A DNA stretch of 10,269 nucleotides, taken from assembly GCA_964636895.1 (NCBI GenBank), contig CAZWUW010000093.1:1-10269 (forward strand). Reading direction: 5' to 3'. The DNA is from CAZWUW01 sp964636895. Lineage in GTDB: Bacteria > Bacillota > Thermincolia > Thermincolales > CAZWUW01. Position 1 is the first letter of the stretch; every line of letters begins with the position of its first letter. The translations under genes were made by a program, and so were the position numbers. Below, piece after piece: positions 4,735 to 10,269 of this stretch. Below the pieces are notes generated by a model. It made no database searches. It saw only the letters and a program-made list of their open reading frames with translations, and had not been told where the DNA came from.

Positions 4735-6486
4735 CTATACATATTGAGGCGATTTGGTGTTTTCCACAAAATCAAAAACCTCATCCAGCTCTTCCCCGGT
4801 AAAATCCCAGGTAGTATTATGGGGCGGTACCGGTTCCTCAAAAAACTCCGGCAGCCGGTCATCGGCTTTTGTAAATCCAGCTGCCGCATTAAAATTGCGC
4901 TCAGTGGCCAGGACAAATTTCCCCAATTCAGCAATATCATCTTTGACGGCATTAGGGCCGTTTTTGGCATCAATCATATCAATCATGGCCTGGTACACTT
5001 CCGGCTTGTCCAGCACACTAAAGGCCACGAAGAGGCAAAGGCCCACGCTGTCTATGGCCGCAGTGGCCACCTGCAGGTCTCTTGACAGTTTAACATTGCC
5101 CTCCTTGGCCAGCGGGCTGATATCACCGCCCACCTTCAGGATATTGGTGGCCACAGAGTACCCGGCGGTATGGTCTGCCCCCATAGGCGTGGTGGCATAG
5201 GTTACCCCTATCCCTTTAACAGCTCTGGGGTCATAAGCAGGAATGGCCTGATTCTTCACTACCGCCACCCTGGTTACCCCCATTACTTTCCCTGTAACTG
5301 CGGCACCGTTACCTATGATGCGGCCCAGATAACTGCCCTTTTGTATTTCCCGGAGCAGCCCCAGCATCCCCTGTCCGTCACCGAAAGGGATAACCCCGCC
5401 TTCCATTGCCGTTGATATGGCTACCGCTGTTTCAATGGTATCAATACCAATGTCGTCACACATCCGGTCAGCCTGGGCAATAATATCAAGATCGTCCACC
5501 ATGCACACAGCGCCAAAGCCCCAGATAGTTTCATACTCAAAACCGGCGGTAACAAAATTGCCTTCCTTATCATTGTATACCTGTGAACAACTGATAACAC
5601 AGCCGGCGTGACAATTATGCGTAGGCTTCCCCTTGCGATCCAAAATTGTTTGATACATAGTTTCACCGCTGATTTTCTCTGCCCCCTCAAATCTACCCAT
5701 CCGGAAATTATGAGTGGGCAAGCCCCCGGCCTCATTTAATATATTTACTAATACGTTGGTGCCATAAGTCGGTAAGCCCTGCCCGGTTACCGGATGCTCC
5801 CTTAAGCCTTTGGCAAATACCCGCGTGGCGTTTTTAAATTTTTCCTCATCGGCAACAGGCACACCAGGGCCGTTAGTGTCGTTGATGGTGATATATTTTA
5901 TCTTTTTAGCACTCATCACAGCTCCCAGACCGCCGCGGCCGGCGCTGCGGATATAGCCATGATGGTCTTTGACGGAAATATTGGCGGCAGACATTTTATA
6001 CTCCCCGGCTTGTCCGATGGTAATAACACCGATTTTATTGCCATGCTTTTGCGCTAGCTTGTCAATCACCTCATAATTACCCTTGCCTATAAGTTCTTTT
6101 TCCTCTTGAAGCTTTACCCCATTAACATCAATGTGTAAATTATAAAACTTATCCTCCTCAGGCTTGCCCTCAATAATTAATGCCTTTATGCCAAGCCTTG
6201 CCAGTTGTTGGGCTGCTGAACCGCCCGCATTACTTTCTTTAATCCCGCCGGTCAGCGGGCTTTTGGCACCAACCGACATTCTGCCGGAGTTCGGGGCATT
6301 CGTACCTGATAACAATCCGGGCGCAAAAACAAGCTTGTTTTTTTTGCCCAGCGGATGGCAAGTTGGCTCAACCTCCGCGGCCACAACGGCAGAAGTTAAG
6401 GCCCGCCCACCCAAGCTTTGCCACTTATCCGGCACATTTTCACTTTTTACGGTTAAATCCGTCATATTGACCCGGTAAATCTTCAT
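4735..6486 (-). CDS. aor: Tungsten-type aldehyde:ferredoxin oxidoreductase
   Basis: A 583-residue member of the AOR family, close to the usual 600. The enzyme oxidises aldehydes to carboxylic acids with ferredoxin, or the reverse, using a tungsten (or molybdenum) bis-pyranopterin and one [4Fe-4S] cluster. Residues 1-205 are the AOR_N domain, with GLLSGTNAPNSGRMSVGAKS at 58-77 and RSAGRGGLGAVMSAKKIK at 180-197. Cluster ligands are Cys292, Cys296 and Cys300 in NCHAGCVISC and Cys484 in DSVGLC. Candidate active-site residues are Glu317/Glu319 in FEYET and His439 in GADHTAG. The spacing C-x3-C-x3-C differs from the C-x2-C-x3-C of Pyrococcus furiosus AOR. It is cytosolic with no signal peptide. ATG 6486 follows a strong TAGGAGGC ribosome binding site. 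No partner ferredoxin subunit or MoaD-like gene adjoins it, so it should act alone with soluble ferredoxin; the real substrate is unknown. Confidence 0.94.
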   Translation of the reverse strand: MKIYRVNMTDLTVKSENVPDKWQSLGGRALTSAVVAAEVEPTCHPLGKKNKLVFAPGLLSGTNAPNSGRMSVGAKSPLTGGIKESNAGGSAAQQLARLGIKALIIEGKPEEDKFYNLHIDVNGVKLQEEKELIGKGNYEVIDKLAQKHGNKIGVITIGQAGEYKMSAANISVKDHHGYIRSAGRGGLGAVMSAKKIKYITINDTNGPGVPVADEEKFKNATRVFAKGLREHPVTGQGLPTYGTNVLVNILNEAGGLPTHNFRMGRFEGAEKISGETMYQTILDRKGKPTHNCHAGCVISCSQVYNDKEGNFVTAGFEYETIWGFGAVCMVDDLDIIAQADRMCDDIGIDTIETAVAISTAMEGGVIPFGDGQGMLGLLREIQKGSYLGRIIGNGAAVTGKVMGVTRVAVVKNQAIPAYDPRAVKGIGVTYATTPMGADHTAGYSVATNILKVGGDISPLAKEGNVKLSRDLQVATAAIDSVGLCLFVAFSVLDKPEVYQAMIDMIDAKNGPNAVKDDIAELGKFVLATERNFNAAAGFTKADDRLPEFFEEPVPPHNTTWDFTGEELDEVFDFVENTKSPQYV

Positions 6487-6500
6487 CTCTTTGCCTCCTA

Positions 6501-6534
6501 TTATTTTGCTTATTTCTTATAATTGGCAAAATAA
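6501..6534. promoter_or_regulatory. Inverted repeat in the leader of the oxidoreductase gene
   Basis: TTATTTTGC (6501-6509) and GCAAAATAA (6526-6534) are perfect 9-bp arms around 16 bases, ending just before the ribosome binding site. It may be an operator or an mRNA hairpin that affects translation. I could not place a convincing promoter here. Confidence 0.5.
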
Positions 6535-6565
6535 AAGGAAATATGCATTATTGCATCCGGCAATA

Positions 6566-6584
6566 CTGAAGAAATGCTGAAGAA
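6566..6584. repeat. Direct repeat with 11-base period upstream of the oxidoreductase gene
   Basis: CTGAAGAA occurs at 6566-6573 and 6577-6584, one helical turn apart. This spacing suits tandem binding by a response-regulator-like activator, but the repeat is short. A second small dyad, ATGCA-TTAT-TGCAT, is at 6543-6556. Confidence 0.35.
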
Positions 6585-6591
6585 TTTACGC

Positions 6592-6622
6592 AAAAAGGCA
6601 CCGCCGCTTAAGCGGCAGTACC
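6592..6622 (-). terminator. Rho-independent terminator before the oxidoreductase gene
   Basis: On the minus strand an 11-bp stem (6612-6622 with 6597-6607, two G-U pairs) closes a TTAA loop and is followed by TTTTT (6592-6596). It ends transcription of the chimeric frame upstream. Confidence 0.9.
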
Positions 6623-6647
6623 TGTGTTGGGACCATTTGCGGTACTA

Positions 6648-7439
6648 TTAAAGAGGCGTAATGGCAATAATGACTATAGTTTGTTTTTTCCCTTCGCTTT
6701 CATCAGCATTGATCGTTATCCCGACACTGTTATCACCTTTATTGCCGCCGTTCGTATATACTCCATTAATTTCCATCTTCTGCATTTCCGTCAGGTCTTT
6801 TAATGCATCCTGATAAAAGCCGTTCACCTCTTTGGGCTCTTTTTCAACAGTATATGTTATCCAAAAACTCAGCTTTTTATCGGCATCCTCATTCCGGTTA
6901 GCAGCAGTTATCTTGGCACCATCCATAATAGGGACCAGGTCTTGGGGATAGCCTTCGGGCAAGGCGACACTCTCCCCATCTTTACTGATGGAAGTTTCGG
7001 AACTGTTGCCATCATTGGTTTTTACCTCAACCTTGTTTTCTTTTTCATTGACCTTGACCTCACCTTGGTCCGTGGAAATGGTCTTGCTGCCGCCTTCCTC
7101 CCTGTGACCCCTGGAAGCAGCCACGATGCGGTCTGCCATCCGTGAAAAAGGCAGGCTTTGTAAATAAACCAGCCCAGGCCCGGTAATTTTTGCCAGAAAA
7201 AGGCCTCCGTCACACCCGTTTTTTTTCGGAAAAGTGTGGTAAAAGTAATTCCGACCGGTTGCCAATACCGGCAGATGGTTTGCCAAACCATGCAGCTGTT
7301 CCGGATTGTACGGGTAGATTATGTTTTTTTCAAGGGCAAACTTTTTGTTATCGACCCGTGTCACTGCCATCGGCGTCAAAGGTATCAAAAACTCGTAGCT
7401 GCTATGGGCGTGGGTTCCTTCCGGCAGTTTGAAATTCCG
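6648..7439 (-). pseudogene. Chimeric relic frame: AraC sensor piece + AIM24 C-terminus + secreted/lipoprotein-type domain
   Basis: The frame is open from a TAG at 7440-7442 to the stop at 6648 (263 residues) but has no start with a ribosome binding site; TTG 7388 and ATG 7370 are the only options. Three parts can be told apart. First (7439 to about 7287): NFKLPEGTHAHSSYEFLIPL and KNIIYPYNPEQLHG, which read like the cupin sensor domain of an AraC regulator whose start and DNA-binding domain are gone. Second (about 7211-7086): GGLFLAKITGPGLVYLQSLP and FSRMADRI, the C-terminal signature of AIM24 (TIGR00266-type) proteins. Third (7085-6648): KTISTDQGEVKVNEKENKVE followed by ALPEGYPQDLVPIMDGAKIT, a charged, Lys/Glu/Asn-rich domain like those of secreted or lipoproteins, here without signal peptide or lipobox. 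The stretch between parts one and two is unassigned. The AIM24 assignment is confident; the other two are moderate. Deletion joining three genes is the simplest reading. Confidence 0.7.
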
Positions 7440-7440
7440 C

Positions 7441-7475
7441 TAAAATAATGCCTTTAAAAAAATGCCTTTATTTTA
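7441..7475. repeat. AT-rich inverted repeat after the MerT-like gene
   Basis: TAAAATAA (7441-7448) and TTATTTTA (7468-7475) are complementary arms; between them a short direct repeat (AATGCCTTTA type) occurs twice. It includes the stop codon of the MerT-like gene and the stop bounding the relic frame. It may be a weak terminator. Confidence 0.4.
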
Positions 7476-7779
7476 GGAATAGCACCACTGCCACAATTAG
7501 GACGGAAATCCAGAAGGACACTTTTTCTATCAAATGGCTGTTAGGATTAGTATAGATTTTCCAACCGGTTAAACCTAGCAAAACTATGGATAAGGCAGTC
7601 AAAAAAGTCTTAAGTTGACCAACGGTTTGCTCCAGTACAATTGTAGCGCCGCTTAAACCTAAAGACATAAATATTGCCGGACCGATACAACAAAGATGAC
7701 TTAACAGTGCTGTAAATACTGTGCCTAAAAGCAAAAGCGTGGAATTCCTCCGGCTAACCCGCCAAATAATAAGGTTCAA
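7468..7779 (-). CDS. MerT-like small integral membrane protein
   Basis: A 103-residue protein with three predicted membrane helices at about 14-45, 54-73 and 84-102. The first helix contains SHLCCIGPAIFMSLGLSG, with the adjacent Cys30-Cys31 pair followed by GP that is typical of mercuric transport proteins of the MerT type, where the cysteine pair takes Hg(II) from a periplasmic or surface donor and passes it inward. There is no merA, merP or merR in the window, so a metal other than mercury, or a different role, is possible. The start is TTG at 7779 after AAGGGGGA, eight bases upstream; no ATG is available. A dyad covering its -10 box suggests control by a metal-type repressor. Membrane topology is clear; substrate is inference. 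Confidence 0.75.
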   Translation of the reverse strand: MNLIIWRVSRRNSTLLLLGTVFTALLSHLCCIGPAIFMSLGLSGATIVLEQTVGQLKTFLTALSIVLLGLTGWKIYTNPNSHLIEKVSFWISVLIVAVVLFLK

Positions 7780-7794
7780 ATGTATTTCCCCCTT

Positions 7795-7817
7795 AATTTG
7801 ATCTTTATCATCAAATT
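7795..7817. promoter_or_regulatory. Candidate operator of the MerT-like gene
   Basis: AATTTGAT (7795-7802) and ATCAAATT (7810-7817) are perfect 8-bp arms around 7 bases. The TTTGA...TCAAA form recalls ArsR/SmtB-type operators. It overlaps the -10 box and lies 15 bases before the start codon. Confidence 0.6.
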
Positions 7818-7845
7818 ATGCCGGCAATACATTGTCCCATGTAAA
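7815..7845 (-). promoter_or_regulatory. Candidate promoter of the MerT-like gene, 19-bp spacer
   Basis: On the minus strand TTTACA (7840-7845) and CATAAT (7815-7820) each miss consensus by one base but are 19 bases apart, longer than the usual 17. Such spacing is typical of promoters activated by MerR-type twisting regulators, though no clear MerR dyad fills the spacer. Confidence 0.45.
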
Positions 7846-7873
7846 AAAATAATGCGATGCCAAATATTTTATT

Positions 7874-7945
7874 CCCAGCTAACAATAAATTTTGCAGCAA
7901 AACAATAAACCCTATCCTGGAAGCTGGGTATGCCTCCGGATAGGG
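7874..7945 (-). terminator. Structured 3' region after azoR, probably a terminator
   Basis: AACCCTATCC (7908-7917) and GGATAGGGTT (7938-7947) form a perfect 10-bp stem with a 20-base loop, about 120 bases beyond the azoR stop and followed on the minus strand by a T-rich stretch. CCCAGCT (7874-7880) is complementary to AGCTGGG (7922-7928) in that loop, which would make a pseudoknot. Apart from this and T runs, the rest of 7846-8066 holds nothing I can assign. Confidence 0.5.
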
Positions 7946-8066
7946 TTAACAAGTGTGCAATACATGCTCAATTGCAGTATCGGATTAGCTTTTTTTGCAT
8001 AAACAGGCCTTTTTTTTACTTTGCACCTGTATTATTGGGCATACCTTTGCATCGCCTCATACGCTT

Positions 8067-8711
8067 TTATCGGGCAAACTCAACCGCAACTTGCTTGGCA
8101 TGTTCAATTGCCTTTGTCTTAATTTCTTCGGCTTGATCAGGCGCTTGGGCCATACCTTCTACAAAAATAGACTTAATATCAGGTACTCCCAAGAAGGTCA
8201 GCAATGCGGTTATATACCGGTTGCCAAATTCAAATTCTCTTGCCGGACCCGTCGCATACACACCTCCGGCCGCCTGAATATGGACCGCCTTTTTATCAGT
8301 TAATAAGCCAACAGGTCCGGTTTCGGTGTATTTGAATGTTTTTCCGGCTATACATATTGTATCAATATATGCTTTCATTTTAGGCGGGATGCTCAGGTTC
8401 CATAAAGGTGTAACAAAAACATACTTATCAGCGATAACAAACTGCTCTGTCATTTCATTAATCTGGCTGACCTTAGCCTTCTCATCTGCAGTTAGCTGTT
8501 CTAAGGCTGTTCCCTGTTGAAGTTTGCCCCACCCACTGAACACATCGACGTCAATATAGGGAAGCTTTCCCATCTTGTATATGTCTACTTCGATTACTTG
8601 ATCATCGGGTTTTTGCTGACGGTAAGCTTCCAAAAAAGCTTTACCTACCGTCAGGCTAAACGATTCTTCTACTGATTTTGGATTTGCAGTAATATAAAGT
8701 AATTTTGCCAT
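8067..8711 (-). CDS. azoR: FMN-dependent NADH:quinone oxidoreductase / azoreductase (AzoR family)
   Basis: A 214-residue cytosolic flavodoxin-fold enzyme of normal AzoR length (about 200-211). The N-terminus MAKLLYITANPKSVEESFSL is the first strand and the FMN-phosphate loop. VTPLWNLSIPPKMKAYIDTI at 100-119 is the AzoR signature that contacts FMN, and GPVGLLTDKKAVHIQAAGGV at 132-151 holds the second flavin-binding stretch. These dimeric enzymes use NADH to reduce quinones and azo dyes in two-electron steps and protect against quinone or thiol stress. The start is supported by TGGAGGT eight to ten bases before ATG 8711. It lies 45 bases downstream of the alcohol dehydrogenase relic and has its own predicted promoter within that relic's end. 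The family call is secure; the physiological substrate is unknown. Confidence 0.94.
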   Translation of the reverse strand: MAKLLYITANPKSVEESFSLTVGKAFLEAYRQQKPDDQVIEVDIYKMGKLPYIDVDVFSGWGKLQQGTALEQLTADEKAKVSQINEMTEQFVIADKYVFVTPLWNLSIPPKMKAYIDTICIAGKTFKYTETGPVGLLTDKKAVHIQAAGGVYATGPAREFEFGNRYITALLTFLGVPDIKSIFVEGMAQAPDQAEEIKTKAIEHAKQVAVEFAR

Positions 8712-8738
8712 ACCAATACCTCCATTAATTTATAACGC

Positions 8739-8767
8739 ATTTTAATAAAGTTGAATCACATCTTCAA
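8739..8767 (-). promoter_or_regulatory. Candidate sigma-A promoter of azoR
   Basis: On the minus strand TTGAAG (8762-8767) and TAAAAT (8739-8744) are 17 bases apart, two and one mismatches from consensus. The -35 lies inside the end of the alcohol dehydrogenase relic. The start point would be near 8732, 20 bases before azoR. Confidence 0.5.
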
Positions 8768-8953
8768 GAGTAGATCAACTATAGCCATCTTTACATGCGT
8801 ATCTGTATTTGTGATAATGCAGAACCGGGTCATTTCACCCAACGCTTTTAACCCGTCGTGGAGGTTTTTGTCCGTTGGGTTTGGTTGTGCTCCCGGAAAA
8901 ACCGCAACCTCTACCCCGGCTTCTTTGATGTAACCTGCAATTTGATCGGCCAT
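8756..8953 (-). pseudogene. Relic of an iron-containing alcohol dehydrogenase
   Basis: This 65-residue frame is made of two separated blocks of a group III (Fe-dependent) alcohol dehydrogenase. MADQIAGYIKEAGVEVAVFP and PNPTDKNLHDGLKA match the end of the N-terminal Rossmann region; EMTRFCIITNTDTHVKMAIV matches the stretch after the conserved TAGTAS element. In intact family members about 60 residues, including the GGGS nucleotide-binding motif, lie between these blocks; here LG joins them directly. The first 40 or so residues and the whole iron-binding C-terminal domain (over 200 residues) are also missing, and the frame ends LLLKM. A GGGAGGA ribosome binding site is retained, but 14 bases from the ATG, as if the original start region had been deleted. 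No activity is possible. The frame stays open, so a short peptide could still be made. Confidence 0.85.
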
Positions 8954-8968
8954 GCCGCTTTGTGCGTC

Positions 8969-9290
8969 CTCCCTAAAATTTCTTAACTAAGTATTTTGCA
9001 AAGACCTCATCTATCAGTATTATTCTTTTAAAAAATAGCCAAATTATACTTCCGTGCAGCCATTACTAGCTTAAAACCTCAAGAGAGTATTACTGTAAAA
9101 ACGAATTTTTGCATTATCACGTAAGCAGCCGAGAATATTGGCAATCTACGGGTTTATGAAACCCTGTGAATCAAGGAACAACGGTAACGAGTACCCTGTC
9201 ACGCAGTGCCAAAAATTAATTTGACCCTGTTATAGTGAAAAATAGATAATTAAAAAAAGAGCCCAACCCTTTGGTAAAAAATAAAAACTA
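8969..9290. other. Intergenic stretch between the dehydrogenase relic and metN
   Basis: No credible gene on either strand. Visible are a small hairpin, GGGTTT (9150-9155) with AAACCC (9159-9164), and an AT-rich tract. I looked for an S-box (SAM) riboswitch, T-box or other known leader before metN and saw none. The segment around 9207-9232 recalls the ends of some insertion sequences, but no partner end or target duplication is visible. Confidence 0.5.
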
Positions 9291-9293
9291 GTA

Positions 9294-9322
9294 TTGACAA
9301 CCAAAAAAAAATTGGATAAGAT
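9294..9322 (+). promoter_or_regulatory. Sigma-A promoter of metN
   Basis: TTGACA (9294-9299) matches consensus, and TAAGAT (9317-9322) misses by one base; the spacer is 17. Transcription should start near 9329, leaving a leader of about 75 bases, too short for an S-box. GGATA-agatg-TATCC (9314-9328) is a small dyad on the -10 that could bind a repressor. Confidence 0.82.
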
Positions 9323-9403
9323 GTATCCTGTAAAACAAATTGATTTACTCGGAAATAAGCGGCAGTGAATGAAATAATATTGTTCTATGATGAGGTAATT
9401 GTC

Positions 9404-10269
9404 ATGATTGAAATTCAAGGATTATCAAAGACTTTTTCCACCCCGGCAGGTGACATTGCAGCATTGCGAAACATCAATTTACATATTGACCAAAAGGAAA
9501 TTGCCGGCATTATCGGGTACAGCGCAGCCGGCAAAAGTACGTTAGTAAGATGTATAAACCTGTTGGAAAAACCTACTGCAGGCAGTATTATTGTGGCCGG
9601 GCAGGATATAACCGGGCTTAAAGGCACTGAACTCAGGGCCGCCCGGCGAAAAATCGGTATGATTTTTCAACACTTCAACCTGTTGTATGCACGTACCGTG
9701 CATGACAATATTGCTTTTCCGCTGGAAATTGCGGATGTACCCAAACCTCAAATTAACGCGCGGGTAGCTGAATTATTGGAACTGGTCGGCCTGACAGACC
9801 GTGCCAAAGCATATCCGGCCCAGTTGAGCGGTGGTCAAAAACAGCGCGTCGGCATCGCCCGGGCATTAGCTAATAAACCAAGCGTGCTGCTTTGTGACGA
9901 AGCCACTTCCGCTCTTGACCCTGCCACTACGCAATCAATACTTGCTTTACTTAAAGATATCAACCAAAAGTTGAACCTAACTATTATGATAATTACTCAT
10001 GAGATGCAGGTAATTAAAGAAATCTGTGATACGGTTTCGGTTATTGAAGACGGGCAAATTATTGAGTCCGGTCCGGTGCTGCAGGTTTTTGCACATCCGC
10101 GCCGGGATACGACGAAAGGGTTTATCGGCAGTTTATATAATATGGAGGTTCCGCCCGATTTTTACCGGCAGATTAAGAACCGGGGTGATTTTCACCAGCT
10201 GCTGCGTATTGTTTTTACCAGTGATGCCGCCAGTGAACCGATAGTGACCTCCTTGGTCCAAAATTTTTC
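9404..10269 (+). CDS. metN: Methionine-type ABC importer ATP-binding protein (C-terminus cut by window edge)
   Basis: The first 288 residues of a MetN-type ATPase (full length is usually 330-345), which drives uptake of methionine or related compounds with MetI (permease) and MetQ (binding lipoprotein). Motifs are complete: Walker A GYSAAGKST at 38-46, Q-loop Gln89 in IFQHFNLL, signature LSGGQKQR at 141-148, Walker B VLLCDEATSALD at 161-172 and switch His199 in IITHEMQV. The VKEICD/EDGQIIESGPV region is typical of MetN, and from about residue 262 the sequence enters the C-terminal NIL/ACT-like regulatory domain (FHQLLRIVFTSDAASEPIVT), which binds methionine and shuts transport down. Most MetN proteins have GYSGAGKST, so one glycine is alanine here, without breaking the GxxxxGKS pattern. 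ATG 9404 follows TGAGGT. metI and metQ should lie beyond the right edge. Confidence 0.92.
   Translation, partial: MIEIQGLSKTFSTPAGDIAALRNINLHIDQKEIAGIIGYSAAGKSTLVRCINLLEKPTAGSIIVAGQDITGLKGTELRAARRKIGMIFQHFNLLYARTVHDNIAFPLEIADVPKPQINARVAELLELVGLTDRAKAYPAQLSGGQKQRVGIARALANKPSVLLCDEATSALDPATTQSILALLKDINQKLNLTIMIITHEMQVIKEICDTVSVIEDGQIIESGPVLQVFAHPRRDTTKGFIGSLYNMEVPPDFYRQIKNRGDFHQLLRIVFTSDAASEPIVTSLVQNF

Noticed and set aside
4744..5735. Several plus- and minus-strand open frames inside the oxidoreductase gene
   Set aside because: All are shadows of the 583-residue gene, which carries clear family motifs throughout.
7930..8303. Two plus-strand open frames of 68 and 102 codons
   Set aside because: They lie over the azoR end and terminator region, have no ribosome binding site and read as low-quality sequence.
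9207..9240. End of an IS21-like insertion sequence
   Set aside because: The GCCAAAAATTAATTTGACC stretch looks familiar, but there is no transposase, no second end and no target duplication.
9100..9403. SAM (S-box), T-box, cobalamin or c-di-GMP riboswitch before metN
   Set aside because: None of the conserved core sequences is present, and the predicted transcript starts near 9329, leaving too little leader.
1..10269. CRISPR arrays, tRNA or rRNA genes, phage or toxin-antitoxin genes
   Set aside because: I saw no regularly spaced repeats, no tRNA-like or rRNA-like conserved stretches and no recognisable phage or toxin proteins.

Overview
The window looks like chromosomal DNA from an anaerobic, probably endospore-forming member of the Bacillota (Clostridia or Negativicutes; a Desulfotomaculum- or Sporomusa-like lineage is my best guess). 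The reasons are a CdaS-type diadenylate cyclase behind a possible forespore promoter, a tungsten-type aldehyde:ferredoxin oxidoreductase, strong AGGAGG-type ribosome binding sites, several TTG starts and clear sigma-A promoters. No single marker fixes the genus.

Layout. At 1-424 (minus) lies the N-terminal part of a TetR-family regulator that leaves the window. Divergent from it is a CdaS-like c-di-AMP synthase (673-1359, plus), then a small CDGSH iron-sulfur protein (1479-1676, plus) with a perfect terminator. From about 1939 to 8953 all genes are on the minus strand. In transcription order from the right they are: a relic of an iron-containing alcohol dehydrogenase (8756-8953), an AzoR-type FMN flavoprotein (8067-8711), a MerT-like small membrane protein (7468-7779), a chimeric relic frame (6648-7439), the aldehyde:ferredoxin oxidoreductase (4735-6486), a TetR-family regulator (4020-4607) in an operon with a MetE-like zinc-site protein (2924-3979), a MarR regulator (2434-2859), and a pyridoxamine-phosphate-oxidase-fold protein broken by one base (1939-2344). 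On the right edge, metN (9404 onward, plus) begins a methionine-type ABC importer and leaves the window.

How the parts work together. Regulation is unusually readable. The MarR gene has a consensus promoter whose 17-bp spacer is an operator; the predicted transcript starts on the A of its ATG, so it is probably leaderless. A matching 18-bp palindrome sits before the adjacent flavin-fold gene, giving a two-operator autoregulated unit. The internal TetR gene has a 28-bp near-perfect palindrome between its promoter and its ribosome binding site and would control itself plus the MetE-like gene. The MerT-like gene has a dyad on its -10. Themes are redox and flavin chemistry (oxidoreductase, AzoR, PPOX, CDGSH), methyl or sulfur amino-acid chemistry (MetE-like, MetN) and c-di-AMP signalling, but I see no single pathway joining them.

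The most unusual aspect is gene decay. Three of the minus-strand loci are broken: a one-base frameshift, an alcohol dehydrogenase with N-terminal, internal and C-terminal losses, and one open frame that joins pieces resembling an AraC sensor domain, the C-terminus of an AIM24 protein and a secreted or lipoprotein-type domain. I found no convincing undescribed defence, mobile or biosynthetic system.
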